The notes below the pieces were generated by a model. It was not told where the DNA came from. It did no database searches and saw only the letters and a list, made by a program, of their open reading frames with translations. A program made the translations under genes and the position numbers. This document shows, piece by piece, positions 31,127-40,815 of a stretch of 64,000 nucleotides of DNA. Origin of the DNA: Yponomeuta sedellus. Taxonomy: Eukaryota > Arthropoda > Insecta > Lepidoptera > Yponomeutidae. Numbering within the stretch: the stretch's first letter is position 1; every line of letters starts with the position of its first letter. The stretch spans positions 25,385,615 through 25,449,614 of the forward strand of contig OW203723.1 in NCBI GenBank assembly GCA_934045075.1, read 5' to 3'.

Positions 31127-31234
31127 TAGTGCTAAACCGAGAAATTAAAGAAATTTTAAACGCAAAAAAATTTAATATTAGTATATTCAATTTTTTTGCG
31201 TATAAAATTTCTTTAATTTCTCGGTTTAGCACTA
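31127..31234. mobile_element. 108-bp palindromic MITE flanked by TA
   Basis: TAGTGCTAAACCGAGAAATT at the left and its reverse complement at the right. The arms (about 45 bp) are nearly perfect, around an AATATTAGTATA centre. TA at both outer edges would fit a Tc1/mariner-type insertion, but this is not proven. Confidence 0.7.
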
Positions 31235-32099
31235 CTATGAAGTAGCACTATTAAGTAGAATAGCATAGCTATAATATATAAATTTATATAACAAAATAAT
31301 ACATGCTTAATACTTAACAAATTAAAGTAAATAAATAATCATCTACGAGTATGTAAATAAAATTCAATGACTGACTGACTCACTCATCAACGCCCCGCCC
31401 AAGCCGTTGGACTTTAGGAAGTTAAACTTTTGCACAGTGGGTCTATATAAAATATAGGCAAGGAATAAGACCGGGTTTTTTGAAATTCAACCCCTAATTG
31501 AATGATAATGAATTAAATGATAAATAAAAGAGGCGAAAAGGGTTGCCAAAATATGGGTGGGAGATATAAAGAATTTTTAAAAAACCTATTTACAAGCTAT
31601 ATAAAGAATGTTTTAGCACCATTTCTTGACTTCTAAGATCCTAACTCAACTTTGTGAAATACCTAGTGTACGGTCTCACCTTGTGTCTCAAAAAAATCCT
31701 AAACTATAACTTTGAACATGATTTTTAAACCAACCAATATATCTATATGCCCAAAATTCATTCGCTAAACTAAACTGGATTAGAAAAGCTACCATGAATA
31801 AACTTTTTAGACTATGAAATAAACAGCAACGTCACACAGCTGCCGTGTCGTGACAAGACACTGTAATTTAAAAACAGGCATTTTCCAGAAAACGCCAAAA
31901 ACATTTCGTTAAGAAAATTCCGCATAGATACGTCAAATCAAAACAGATTACTTTAAAAATTTTACATGTGGTAAATAATAGTGCACATAATTATGCCGTA
32001 ACTAGTTAATTTATATTTTTTGTATATAGACTCAAATTGAAAATCTAGAATTTTCGCACTGAATACCCGCTTTTTTTCTTGACAAATAGGAAAAGGTTT
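31235..32099. other. No recognisable feature
   Basis: AT-rich DNA. No gene or repeat family recognised. Confidence 0.4.
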
Positions 32100-32109
32100 T
32101 AAAGTTGTT

Positions 32110-32375
32110 ATGACAAAACACTGCATCTACAGTTATTTGGCATAAAAATCACGAGCATGTTTTGGCAAAACACGGTACCTATCTATAGAAACAGTATTTT
32201 GTCAAAACAGGTCTCTATAATATTGACTATACAGTCTTATTTACTATGACTGATTTGCGTATTATTAAAACTTTTTCAATATTTTTTGATGCCATGCCAT
32301 GTACTTAAGGGCGAAGAATCGAATTATTCATGTTACTTCAAAACACTGTATCTATAGATACAGTGTTTTGTCATA
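32110..32375. repeat. Cluster of a reiterated palindromic motif
   Basis: Variants of GACAAAACACTG-N-ATCTA and its reverse complement occur at about 32,110, 32,165-32,215 and 32,338-32,375. The last includes a perfect 30-bp palindrome at 32,341-32,370 (half-site AAAACACTGTATCTA). Not assigned to a known element. Confidence 0.6.
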
Positions 32376-32642
32376 CCACGGCAGAGCAGCTACCAGCCAT
32401 TTAAAGCCTTGAGTACTCTCTTCAACCAACACAAAAGGCGCGCAGACAGACCGACGGACATTAGAGCTAGAAACAAATGCACCTCGGCGGGTGATTGTGA
32501 GGGCTAATGTGATTGCTATCGCTTGTCGCTTGCGCCCACTTTCATCCCAGGTGGCTGGAGATGGGACTTTCCGCACCGACCATCAAAGCAGCCATTTTAG
32601 TACTTTTTTACAGATTCAAGGTTTTCTTTGCTAAAGACTTAT

Positions 32643-32850
32643 ACAGGGTGTCCCAAAAATCTACGTCAAGCCGTCATCTAAGTTAAGTTGTTTAAAAAAT
32701 TAATTGTCATTAAAAAAAATTTAATTGTCGCCCTGTGATGATCTTTTAAGAACTGGTTTTCGGTGGCTACGGTGGCTGAAATACTATGAACACAGTACTT
32801 TTAGGTAAAAGTACTATGTTTATGTTATTTCAGCCACCTACGAAACTAAT
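32643..32850. repeat. DNA-transposon-like end and adjacent hairpin
   Basis: ACAGGGTGTCCCAAAAATCT at 32,643 has the wording of a common transposon terminal repeat, but no matching opposite end was found. 32,771-32,838 is an imperfect hairpin (GGTGGCTGAAATACTATG ... TATTTCAGCCACC). Confidence 0.4.
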
Positions 32851-33340
32851 AACCGGATTACAGAAGAAATGTTTATTGGAATTGAGTATTGTAAAACCGT
32901 AATTATATTAGATAATTTTTTTTTAGTAATTATACTATTTATGTGTAGTTTATTTCAAATACATGGATTTAATAATAACATTTATAACATAAGATCATTA
33001 CACACATTAACAAACATAAAAAAACTTCTTAAGATTAAATGAAAACAACTTCCTTAGTGTTGAAATAAAAATTAAAATGCGTATGGTAAAATGATTTCAA
33101 TGCAATGCCTCACAGTTATCAGTCAGGACTCTGTTCCGATTATTAAACAGTCCAGTTTCTTATTTTCATATGGAGAAATTTTAGGCATCAAATGCATTCC
33201 ATCACATTCGAATTTTTACACCATTAATCGTACTATTTTTGAATTGAGTCAAAATTAGATCCTGTTGCGTCTTTTAGCTTGAATGAATGAATGAAAAACT
33301 TTATAGCAAACCAGTTACGTAAAAGGATTGAAAATTCTTT
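32851..33340. other. No recognisable feature
   Basis: Very AT-rich. No gene or repeat recognised. Confidence 0.35.
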
Positions 33341-33344
33341 TAGG

Positions 33345-34448
33345 AAACTGGTTTCCAAATCCCGGTGGGTTAGTATCAGATGGTCGTAAAAGCATTTGGT
33401 CCAGGCATCAACTTGTCCTAAAATCATCATGACGAAATTGCAACTAGACTAAAAAGTAACTCGTCTATGAAGCAACTCGTCAGAAATCCGTTAGACAAAT
33501 TATGAGGTTGCCCATGAAGTAACTGGTCTCTATAGATAATCGTCTTAAAATCACCTGGATAAATTCGCAATTCAGCTAAAAAGTTATTGGTCTCAAAAGC
33601 AACTCGTCAGAAACACAAAATAGTTATTTGGTTGAATTTCGGCACATGAATTTTTAATAGTTATATCGGACATAAAAAGAAATTTGAATTTAGGCCAAAT
33701 ATAATTTATTTGTTTTATTTAATGTTCATTTTCATCAGATCATTTAGGCAGAATGATGTGTTTGTAAGAGAAAATGCGTTAAGTTTTAAAAAGGTGTGTT
33801 TTTGTTCTTATCTTATCTTTTTAAAACTAGTTACTCGTATTATACTGATTCGTTATCAACCCTTGTTTTTCCCCACTGCTGGAGCACGGGTCTCTTCCTG
33901 CATCGCAGGAGCATTATACTGATTGATTTAATATTACTTTTGTTCTTTTTATTTATTTCTACGAAAAAGTATTAATAAAGTAGAGAAGTTTTCAGAAAGT
34001 ACGCGCTCCCGTGTAGATAAGTGTAGGTACTTAAAATATTTCTACGTTTCCTCAACAAAACTTCACCGAATAAGTCTGAATTTTGCCTCAGATTTTCCCA
34101 TTTTTACTCATTTACAGTCATACTTCTTAATCTGAACGCTCAGGTACGATTGAAACAGGATTAATGTTACCCGACACCCATTTAAGACGAGTTGCTTCAC
34201 GGGCGACCAACTATGTAGATCACTTGTTTTTTAAGACGAGTTGCTTAACAGGCGACCAACTATTTAGACCAATCACATTTAAGTCGAATAGATTATAGGG
34301 CAGTAGACAAAATAATTTTCTGACGATTTGCTTCATAGACGAGTTACTTTTTAGTCTAGTTGCAATTTCGTCGAAATGATTTTAGGACAAGTTGATGCCG
34401 TGACCAGTTGCTTTTACGATCATCTGATACTAACCCATCCCGGTTTCC
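33345..34448. mobile_element. Foldback element with long arms and iterated motifs
   Basis: The left arm (about 33,345-33,640) and right arm (about 34,165-34,448) are inverted copies. Shared blocks include GGGTTAGTATCAGATG, GGCATCAACTTGTCC, GACGAAATTGCAACTAGACT and AAAAAGTAACTCGTCTATGA. Within each arm a 10-bp word (GCAACTCGTC, GTAACTCGTC, GTAACTGGTC, GTTATTGGTC and similar) is repeated every 20-50 bp. The about 500-bp middle is unrelated and carries a D fragment (33,855-33,912). No transposase. Confidence 0.65.
33855..33912 (+). repeat. D-family 5' fragment inside the foldback element
   Basis: ATCAACCCTTGTTTTTCCCC, GCTGGAGCACGGGTCTCTTC and GCATCGCAGGA match the start of D. Confidence 0.65.
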
Positions 34449-35040
34449 TCAACGGCCAAAGGGATAAAATCGTAAGTTGGGTAGAAATATGTTTAGTTTC
34501 ATAGAAGGGGACGGCGCGTACGCAGTCCCCACTACCAAAAATAACGCATCCGAGTTATCCACATTAGGGATAATCGCAAGGGTCAACCCAACCGCAGTGC
34601 AATGGAAGGGCCTCGCCCTGGGGGAACCGCCTACTTGATCACGGTATCCCCTATGCCAGGTAAGTATGCCTATTCAGACTACGATTGGGGTATTTATGCG
34701 GCGAAGATAATGTTTCCATTGCGCGATGTAGAGAACCGGTACAGCGACATCTAGTGTTGTGGTGGCGAATTGTAATGTAGAGTTTGTAAGAATGCTTATC
34801 ATTGAGGATGTCAGATGTATGAATGTTATTCAGCAGAGTAGAATAATGCAATTAAAATGAAAAATCCTATTTACAAAATGATAACATCGAGACTAGTAAT
34901 TAAAACAATTGACATCGAGTCGTGACTGAAATAACGTAAATATAAAAAGTAGAGTGAATTTAATAAAGCACTGAAGGAAAAGTTAACAAAAACTAATTAC
35001 GTAGACATGTAATTACTTCAAGTTTCAGTGACTGCATATA
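34449..35040. other. No gene; possible unidentified repeat
   Basis: 34,560-34,670 (AGGGATAATCGCAAGGGTC, AAGGGCCTCGCCCTGGGGG, GATCACGGTATCCCC) is GC-richer than its surroundings and may be a repeat, but no second copy exists in this window. Confidence 0.3.
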
Positions 35041-35046
35041 TGTCTG

Positions 35047-35260
35047 TCAACGGCTACGTTGGTCTAGCCGTTAAGGCGCTTAGCTATCAAGATAGAGGTC
35101 ATGGATTCGATTCCCAATGGGGGCCGCTGTAGATTTGTACAGGTGGCAACAGTGTGGGTGTATTTTCATGTTTCGTTACCATACCATAATTTCATGTATG
35201 GTCCTTGTCTGGTTACCATATTACAGGGAATCTTAGTTTGGGACCCGGAGGCAAGTCTCT
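35047..35260 (+). mobile_element. E-family tRNA-derived SINE
   Basis: tRNA-like head CGGCTACGTTGGTCTAGCCG (A-box region) with B box GATTCGATTCCCAATGG. The tail TGTCTGGTTACCATATTACA and TAGTTTGGGACCCGGAGG is homologous to the E and C tails. Second copy of the 14,145 family. Confidence 0.7.
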
Positions 35261-36140
35261 AAAATGCATAGTTATTCAATAAAGTCATATTAGTCGTTTC
35301 GTAATGGTCGTTTCATTCACACTACCGGTAGTCTAGTAACCAATCGCATTGCAATGGTATAAGCCGTGCTACTTAACTCGGCTCGCGCGAATCGATCTTC
35401 TTCGCGAGAGATGCCTAGGTAGGTATTTAATTTGCGCGGGTTATACCCCTAGAATAACATTGTACTGCAATTGCTTTGTAGACTACCAAATTGAGGCAAA
35501 TAACAACCATTGCCTTGATTATATCACTCTATTGAAATACTATGTTAGGGACTCTATGGCCTGGTCAAGGGATTGTGTTGTGTCATATTACACACCTAAT
35601 TTTACACACCCAGTATGTCCTTTTAAGTACAAAAAATACTATCCGATACAATGTACTCTTTTATCTCATCTTTCTTAGAAGAGACATTTTCCCGACAAAA
35701 TTGTTGGAATCTAAACCAACATTGAGATTTAATTTTTATTGTGGCAACACTATGTTTTTCTCTGCCTTCTTGTCTTCGACGATATTACAGTGCACACGCA
35801 TATTTTTGACTTTTATTTCTATAAATAATTTAATACAGAAAAACAGACCCTAAAGCCAGTGATTTCTTCAAAATAACACGTGTCGTATCAATATCAGCTC
35901 TGTCGCTGTGCCAATTCGACAAGATCTCAACGAATTCCTGAAAGCTCTAGTTAGAGCGCCCGCACGACCGTATCGGAGAGGAAACGTGCAGTAGCGGAGA
36001 GCAGAGGAAGTCATAAATTGCGAGATTGCGCGCGACGACAACGGATGGAGGCTTTAGCTCCAAGTAGGTTCGTACCGAAGAACCAGTTCGTAATTTTTTT
36101 CCCGGACGCAATTTTTTTTGTAGCCTTTAAATGCTGCGAA
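35261..36140. other. No recognisable feature
   Basis: A GC-richer part at 35,900-36,060 (GAGCGCCCGCACGACCGTAT). Open frames of 100-110 codons near 35.4-35.85 kb have no domain. No gene called. Confidence 0.35.
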
Positions 36141-36149
36141 GAAGGAAGG

Positions 36150-36275
36150 CCGCTTGAAAAAAGGCTCGCAGTGGGACTGCAAGCCTCTTCTTCTTCCCAA
36201 GCGGCCTTCTCTCAGAAAAGAGTATGGGCTTAATTACCACGTGCGCCCACCGCTGATTGACAATTGGAAACGGTG
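36150..36275 (-). repeat. F-family tail (type 1)
   Basis: Reverse orientation: GGCCTTCTCTCAGAAAAGAG, TATGGGCTTAATTACCACGT, GCGCCCACCGCTGATTGACA. Confidence 0.5.
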
Positions 36276-36282
36276 AGGGCTT

Positions 36283-36430
36283 TGAATAGATAGATAGATA
36301 GAATATTCTTTATTGCATGTACACCAAGGATTACAAAAGACACTTATAAAATAACAGTACAGTACAAGTGGTGGCATTATTACTAAAAGTAATTTCTTCC
36401 AGACAACCATTGACGGAAAAGAAGAAACGG
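36283..36430 (-). repeat. T-family tail
   Basis: (GATA)n, AATATTCTTTATTGCATGTA, GTGGCATTATTACTAAAAGT, TTTCTTCCAGACAACCATTG. Confidence 0.55.
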
Positions 36431-36499
36431 AAACTGAAATACGGGTAGTCGGCGCAACTAAACAATATTAGATAACATATTATTTTATAGTTACCTATA

Positions 36500-36775
36500 C
36501 CTGACACACTCAGGTTTCCTCAAGATGTTTTCCTTCACCGTTAGAGAGTAGTATTTCTACTATTATAAAAGTCACAATTTTAAATGTACATAACTTACAA
36601 AACATTTATTTAATTTAAATATTTATATAATTCTCAAATGTACATAACTTACAAAACAAAGTCGTTGATTTATGGGCCAGGATTGGAACCCAAAACCTCC
36701 CAAATGAGAAGCTGGTGTTTTACTGCTCCGCTATCGATACGATATCAACCCTTGCATGTGGGGCTGTTGGGGCAC
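36500..36775 (-). mobile_element. F-family SINE with adjacent D scrap
   Basis: CACTCAGGTTTCCTCAAGAT, TTTTCCTTCACCGTTAGAGA and TACATAACTTACAAAACA form the F body in reverse, duplicated locally at 36,588-36,655. The head has GGATTGGAACCCAAAACCTC. A short D start (ATCAACCCTTGCATGTGG) follows at 36,743. Confidence 0.55.
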
Positions 36776-37184
36776 GCTATCGCCGAAGAAAAAACACTGC
36801 TTGCTCTTCTCCCAAATTTCTTCAAATGCTTTCGTGACATTCCCGAAACAAACCTTCTGTGAACTCCTATGTTCTAGTTTCAAACCGCAAATTGATTGTT
36901 AAATAAATAAATCTACGTATTCACTCAGCCGATTGTATTTGTCGCGTGGAGGAGGAATTTTACACCTGCCGCGATTATTTATGGCCCTTCGCGAGTGGCC
37001 GAGGTTTTTTATCAGCGTTTAGATCAACGAGTATTCAATCAATGCTACGCTGTGAAAGAGGCTGTTTTGAGTTGTTCTTTGCGGAAGAAATATATATGTT
37101 TTTGCGAATAGAAACTTATCATCTGTTATTTTTTTTATGTATTTTATACGTCCCAATGAAGGGCGTATAACTTCAAAAGACATA
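36776..37184. other. No recognisable feature
   Basis: Nothing identified. A 74-codon frame at 36,946-37,170 has no domain. Confidence 0.35.
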
Positions 37185-37454
37185 TTATGGGCTTAACTAA
37201 CACGCGTGCCCACTGCAGATTGGCAATTTCACGCGGTAGTTTGTAACGGTGCAAACCTCTTTACGCCATTATTTATATTTCTTTTTCTATGTATCACTTT
37301 CAAATATTTAAATTATGTCACACATTTCGAAAGTTCCCTCATTTTTCGTCATAACAACTTTACCTATCGACTAGATGTGACTATTTTACCTGATTATCCG
37401 TTTTTATCCAGTTTTTCTGTTTAATTAGAAAATAACAGTAATTTTCTACAATAT

Positions 37455-37575
37455 GTGCGGAGCAAACCATATCCCAGGCACTACAGCGTCGGAGTGATCT
37501 CTTCACCCATCTAGTGTGAGTGAAGATGCCACTGGACGCCGTATAAATCATCTCATTAAGTAGATGCAAAAGGCC
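37455..37575 (+). repeat. G-tail fragment
   Basis: TCCCAGGCACTACAGCGTCG, TCACCCATCTAGTGTGAGTG, GGACGCCGTATAAATCATC and TAGATGCAAAAGGCC. Same tail as in the F-G composites at 7705 and 45,645. Confidence 0.6.
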
Positions 37576-37628
37576 TATATTATTATTATCTACAAATAAA
37601 GCAACAGTTGAAGTCGTTCCAGTTTTTA

Positions 37629-38185
37629 TCTATATATATATACATATATAAATGAATCCCTTTTTCACTTGGTCACGGCATCACGCGTGAATGGCTGGAC
37701 CGATTTCACTAATTCTTTTTTTGTTGTATTTAAATAATAATAATAAATAAAACTTTATTTCAGACTATGCGTCCATACAGGCAGGCGGTACAATAAAAAT
37801 TAAATTAAAAAGAAAACTTTTTAGAACTACTTATACAACAAAGTAGGGTCAAAGGGTGCATTAGTACTAAGATTACAAGACACTTTTATCCAACACTTGT
37901 ACGTATCCGTCAAAAAGAGCCTGTCAGACAGCTCTCTTATTATTGAGTTTCCACACGTGGCAACTCTGTCCATAAATGAAGCAACGCGGAGTCTCACGAT
38001 GGCATTAAACGTGTTAACACGCGCGTCAGCAAACATGGTTGAGGCACTACATTTGTTATTATTACTAACGTATTATTACGTTATTATTACGTATTTGTTA
38101 TTATTAGGAGAAGGTTCTTATGTAAAAAAAAGGTAACAGATACTTCTTGATTATAGGGCGGTACGAAGTTCGCCGGGACAGCTAG
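37629..38185 (+). mobile_element. Helitron-like element carrying a LINE fragment
   Basis: A|TCTATATATATATACATATA ... GGTACGAAGTTCGCCGGGAC AGCTAG|T. The 5' part (AAATGAATCCC, CTGGACCGATTTCACTAATT) and the 3' part match the 183-185 bp copies at 3108 and 10,845. The extra about 370 bp in the middle is a minus-strand LINE 3' end. Confidence 0.6.
37730..38055 (-). pseudogene. LINE reverse transcriptase C-terminal fragment inside the Helitron-like element
   Basis: The minus-strand frame reads KCSASTMFADARVNTFNAIV, RLRVASFMDRV and NSIIRELSDRLF, ending at a stop at 37,827. A 3' UTR follows with GGACGCATAGTCTGAAATAA and a (TTA)n tail at the 37,730 side. The M-F-x-x-x-x-V-x-x-F-x-A-I-x-R pattern is, to my knowledge, typical of the extreme C-terminus of Jockey/CR1-like LINE ORF2 proteins. 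Only about 75 codons survive. It must postdate the Helitron-like insertion unless it was captured. Confidence 0.55.
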
Positions 38186-38249
38186 TTATTTATAAAAATA
38201 CAACATTATAAGTTGAACACATCAGACACTCACGATTGTCTATCTTCAG

Positions 38250-38370
38250 TTTTTCTTGTGTATCTGCGTCCCACTACAGCGCATAGGTCTGGGCTCAGAG
38301 AGAGAGAGAGAGAGAGAATATATGGGCTTAATTACCACGTATGCCCACCGCGGTTTGATATAGTCCTGAA
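38250..38370 (-). repeat. F-family tail with (AG)n
   Basis: CTGCGTCCCACTACAGCGCA, GGCTCAGAGAGAGAG... , GGGCTTAATTACCACGTATG, CCCACCGCGG: reverse of the type 1 F tail. Confidence 0.5.
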
Positions 38371-38401
38371 AATCCTGAAAAGTTCAGAAAAGACTGCGTG
38401 A

Positions 38402-38580
38402 CGATGAAGCGCTCGTGGCCTAGGCGAACCGAGTGATTGGAATCAATCACTTGGTTAAGCAACAATAGGCGCGGTCAGGTACGGGATGGGTGAGCGTCCC
38501 GTGACTACCGCTAGTGGCATTTTTCCGAGCGCTTCCGTGCTTCGCAAGGCACGTAAAGCCGTTGGTGCCGGCTGTCATAT
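38402..38580 (-). repeat. D-family repeat, part 1 (interrupted by copia element)
   Basis: Minus-strand D: GATGAAGCGCTCGTGGCCTA, GCGAACCGAGTGATTGGAAT, GTGACTACCGCTAGTGGCAT, CGTTGGTGCCGGCTGTCATAT. It stops exactly at the LTR and resumes at 42,690. Confidence 0.9.
38576..38580. repeat. Target-site duplication CATAT, left
   Basis: CATAT immediately before the LTR; the identical pentamer follows the other LTR at 42,690-42,694. Five base pairs is the usual size for Ty1/copia elements. Confidence 0.9.
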
Positions 38581-38724
38581 TGTTGGAATTTAAATGAAAA
38601 ATATGACTTGCTTGTTGTGAAATTATATTTTTGAGTGACAATAAAAATAACAAACACCGAACACTTCATAAAATTCAAACTTATAAGAGGTTTTAAATGC
38701 ATACCAAAAGAGGATTTACCAACA
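38581..38724 (-). repeat. 3' LTR of the copia element
   Basis: 144 bp, minus orientation TGTTGGTAAA ... TTCCAACA (TG...CA ends). Identical to the 5' LTR at 42,546-42,689. Short for an LTR but within the copia range. Confidence 0.95.
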
Positions 38725-38735
38725 TCCACCCTCAA
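38725..38735 (-). other. Polypurine tract of the copia element
   Basis: The minus strand reads TTGAGGGTGGA directly upstream of the 3' LTR, the expected position for plus-strand DNA priming. Confidence 0.6.
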
Positions 38736-38791
38736 TTAAAACTCTCTTAATACTTAAGGAAAACAGAAACAATCAAAAGAAACTACCTATC

Positions 38792-39928
38792 TTATAATCG
38801 TGCTAAGCCTAAACCCTCTACACACATTTTATGTATATTACGGCCTAGTGGCTTCGTCAGCACATCGGCATACATTTCTTGCGATTTTACGAATTTTATA
38901 TCAATAATTCTCTCCTCCACCGTTTCCCTAATAAAATGATACTTCGTGTCTATGTGTTTAGTTCGCTCATGGTGAACAGGGTTATGCACTAGACTTTGTG
39001 CACTCTGACTGTCACTGTACAACTTAACACAATCAGACTTACCACAAAGATCCGATACAAAACGCCTTAAATATATAGCCTCTTTAGCTGCAGCAGTAAG
39101 CGCCATGTACTCCGCCTCAGTTGAAGACAAAGCTATTGTTTGCTGCTTCTTAGCTTGCCACGCTACAGGGCCTCCTGCCAGAACAAAAAAATATCCAGTG
39201 TACGATTTTCTATCAATTGTGCAATTAGCCCAATCTGCATCCGTATATCCTTTTAGATAATCTCCGGTCTTTCGAAAAGTAAGGGCATAATCAATCGTAC
39301 CTCTCAGGTACTGCAATACTCGTTTTGCCGCTAGCCAATGTTCTTTCCCGTTTTTAGTATTATACTGGCTGAGGTAACTAGTTATGTACGCTATGTCTGG
39401 ACGAGTGTTTACAGCCAGAAACATTAAAGAACCTATAAGACTTTGAAATGGATAATCTCCTTCACCAGTTCCAACACTCAGTTTCTTCAGATTTGACGGT
39501 GTTTCAACAGTCTTACATAAATCCATATTAAATCTTTTCAGCAAATTTGAAATAAACGTTTTCTGACTTACCTTTATTTCATCATTGCTTTTCTGGATAT
39601 TCAATCCAAGATAATATTGCAAATCACCTAGATCTTTTAGGGAAAAAATATTTTGCAAATCTTGTTTGACACTGTCAAGTGTCAGTTCATTCTGATAAAA
39701 AACAATTAGATCATCGACATATACTGCCATAATGACCATTTCATTACCAAAAAGTTTCTTATAGACGCATGGTTCCGAAGGAGTTTTTGTAAAACCTATT
39801 TTCAAAAGAGTTTTATTTAACATCTTATTCCATGCACGAGGAGCTTGCTTGAGGCCATACAATGATTTTTGTAATAAACAGACTTGACCTTCTTGTTCTT
39901 CTTTCACGAAACCTTGAGGCTGTTCCAT
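38792..39928 (-). CDS. pol: Copia reverse transcriptase (C-terminal part) and RNase H, fragment
   Basis: 380-codon frame; the annotated ATG at 39,928 is internal to the ancestral polyprotein. Numbered from two codons earlier: KSLYGLKQAPRAW at about 23-35, the catalytic YVDD box at 72-75, DLGDLQYYLG at 101-110, and LAAKRVLQYLRGT at 201-213. RNase H has D232/D234 in YTDADW, E273 in SSTEAEY, D308 in LYSDSQ and D329 in HIDTKYH, so its acidic residues look intact. The part of RT that should precede MEQPQGF, including the first catalytic Asp (the Q-M-D-V-x-x-A-F-L region), is absent. Upstream in this frame there is a stop just before 39,934. This is the distal part of a single broken Gag-Pol gene. 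Confidence 0.9.
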   Translation of the reverse strand: MEQPQGFVKEEQEGQVCLLQKSLYGLKQAPRAWNKMLNKTLLKIGFTKTPSEPCVYKKLFGNEMVIMAVYVDDLIVFYQNELTLDSVKQDLQNIFSLKDLGDLQYYLGLNIQKSNDEIKVSQKTFISNLLKRFNMDLCKTVETPSNLKKLSVGTGEGDYPFQSLIGSLMFLAVNTRPDIAYITSYLSQYNTKNGKEHWLAAKRVLQYLRGTIDYALTFRKTGDYLKGYTDADWANCTIDRKSYTGYFFVLAGGPVAWQAKKQQTIALSSTEAEYMALTAAAKEAIYLRRFVSDLCGKSDCVKLYSDSQSAQSLVHNPVHHERTKHIDTKYHFIRETVEERIIDIKFVKSQEMYADVLTKPLGRNIHKMCVEGLGLARL

Positions 39929-40815
39929 GAACACTTATAAACCCATTTGCAAGGAATTATTTTCTTTTGATCAGGCCGACCAACAAGCTTCCATGTCTTC
40001 AATTTAATCAAAGAATTGTATTCATCAGACATTGCTGACTGCCATTTTACAGCATCTTCTGCATTCACTGCTTCATGATAGTTCTTTGGTTCTAAAACAT
40101 CTTCAGAATTCACCATAGAAGTGTAAAAGTCCGGTTGTCTCCGAGTTCTAGTGGGATATCTCGCTGACTCACTAACTCGCTGTTCCATAGCCGGCTCCAC
40201 CCTTTCAGGCATTTCAGGATTTTCTGGTTCTAGTTCTCTGCCAATCTCTTCCTGAATCTCAACCTGTTTCTTTTTATCTTCATCAATTAAGATTATGGGT
40301 TCAGGATTTTTGGATTCTTTCACATAAGCTTTCAGACGGCTAAAGGAGTCTTCAAAAAATGTCACATCTCTAGACTTCTGTAAACGCCTTGGATTTGAAG
40401 CATCTCTAAAGTAATAACCATTTGGATCTTCTGAGTATCCTACAAATATTACTTCTTTAGTCTTCGCTTCCAACTTCTTGCGTTGAAAATCGGGAATTTG
40501 TATAAGTGCCCTACACCCAAATACACGTAAATGGCTCAGGTTACCCTTGTGACCGTTCCATTTCTCAAATGGTGTTTTCTTTTCAAGAGCACGATGTGGT
40601 GATCTATTTTTCAAATAAACTGCTACTTTAACAGCATCTTCCCAATATGCTTTTGACAGTGAACAACCAGCTAACATAGAGCGCGCTTTCTCCACAATGG
40701 AGCGATTAGTGCGCTCTGCTACACCATTCGATTGAGGACTATACTGTTGTCTCATGCATAACGCCTTTTGACGATAGATAGTCCGCAAACTCCTTGTTAA
40801 TGTACTCTTTACCAC
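39904..40815 (-). CDS. pol: Copia integrase C-terminal half and RT start, frameshifted fragment
   Basis: 303-codon frame in a different phase from its neighbours; only residues from about 21 on belong to the element. Seen: SPQSNGVAERTN (26-37), where E34 is the third acidic residue of the D,D,E integrase triad, about 34-35 residues after the second Asp in the upstream frame. Then AYWEDAVKVAVYLKNRSP (56-73), TPFEKW (81-86), HLRVFGC (95-101), IFVGYS (123-128), SRDVTFFED (148-156), a variable charged linker, and the RT N-terminus with WQSAMSDEYNSL (258-269) and PCKWVYK (288-294). It then runs out of frame at an apparent deletion junction at about 39,935-39,940. No start codon of its own is expected. 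Confidence 0.85.
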   Translation of the reverse strand: MVKSTLTRSLRTIYRQKALCMRQQYSPQSNGVAERTNRSIVEKARSMLAGCSLSKAYWEDAVKVAVYLKNRSPHRALEKKTPFEKWNGHKGNLSHLRVFGCRALIQIPDFQRKKLEAKTKEVIFVGYSEDPNGYYFRDASNPRRLQKSRDVTFFEDSFSRLKAYVKESKNPEPIILIDEDKKKQVEIQEEIGRELEPENPEMPERVEPAMEQRVSESARYPTRTRRQPDFYTSMVNSEDVLEPKNYHEAVNAEDAVKWQSAMSDEYNSLIKLKTWKLVGRPDQKKIIPCKWVYKCSWNSLKVS

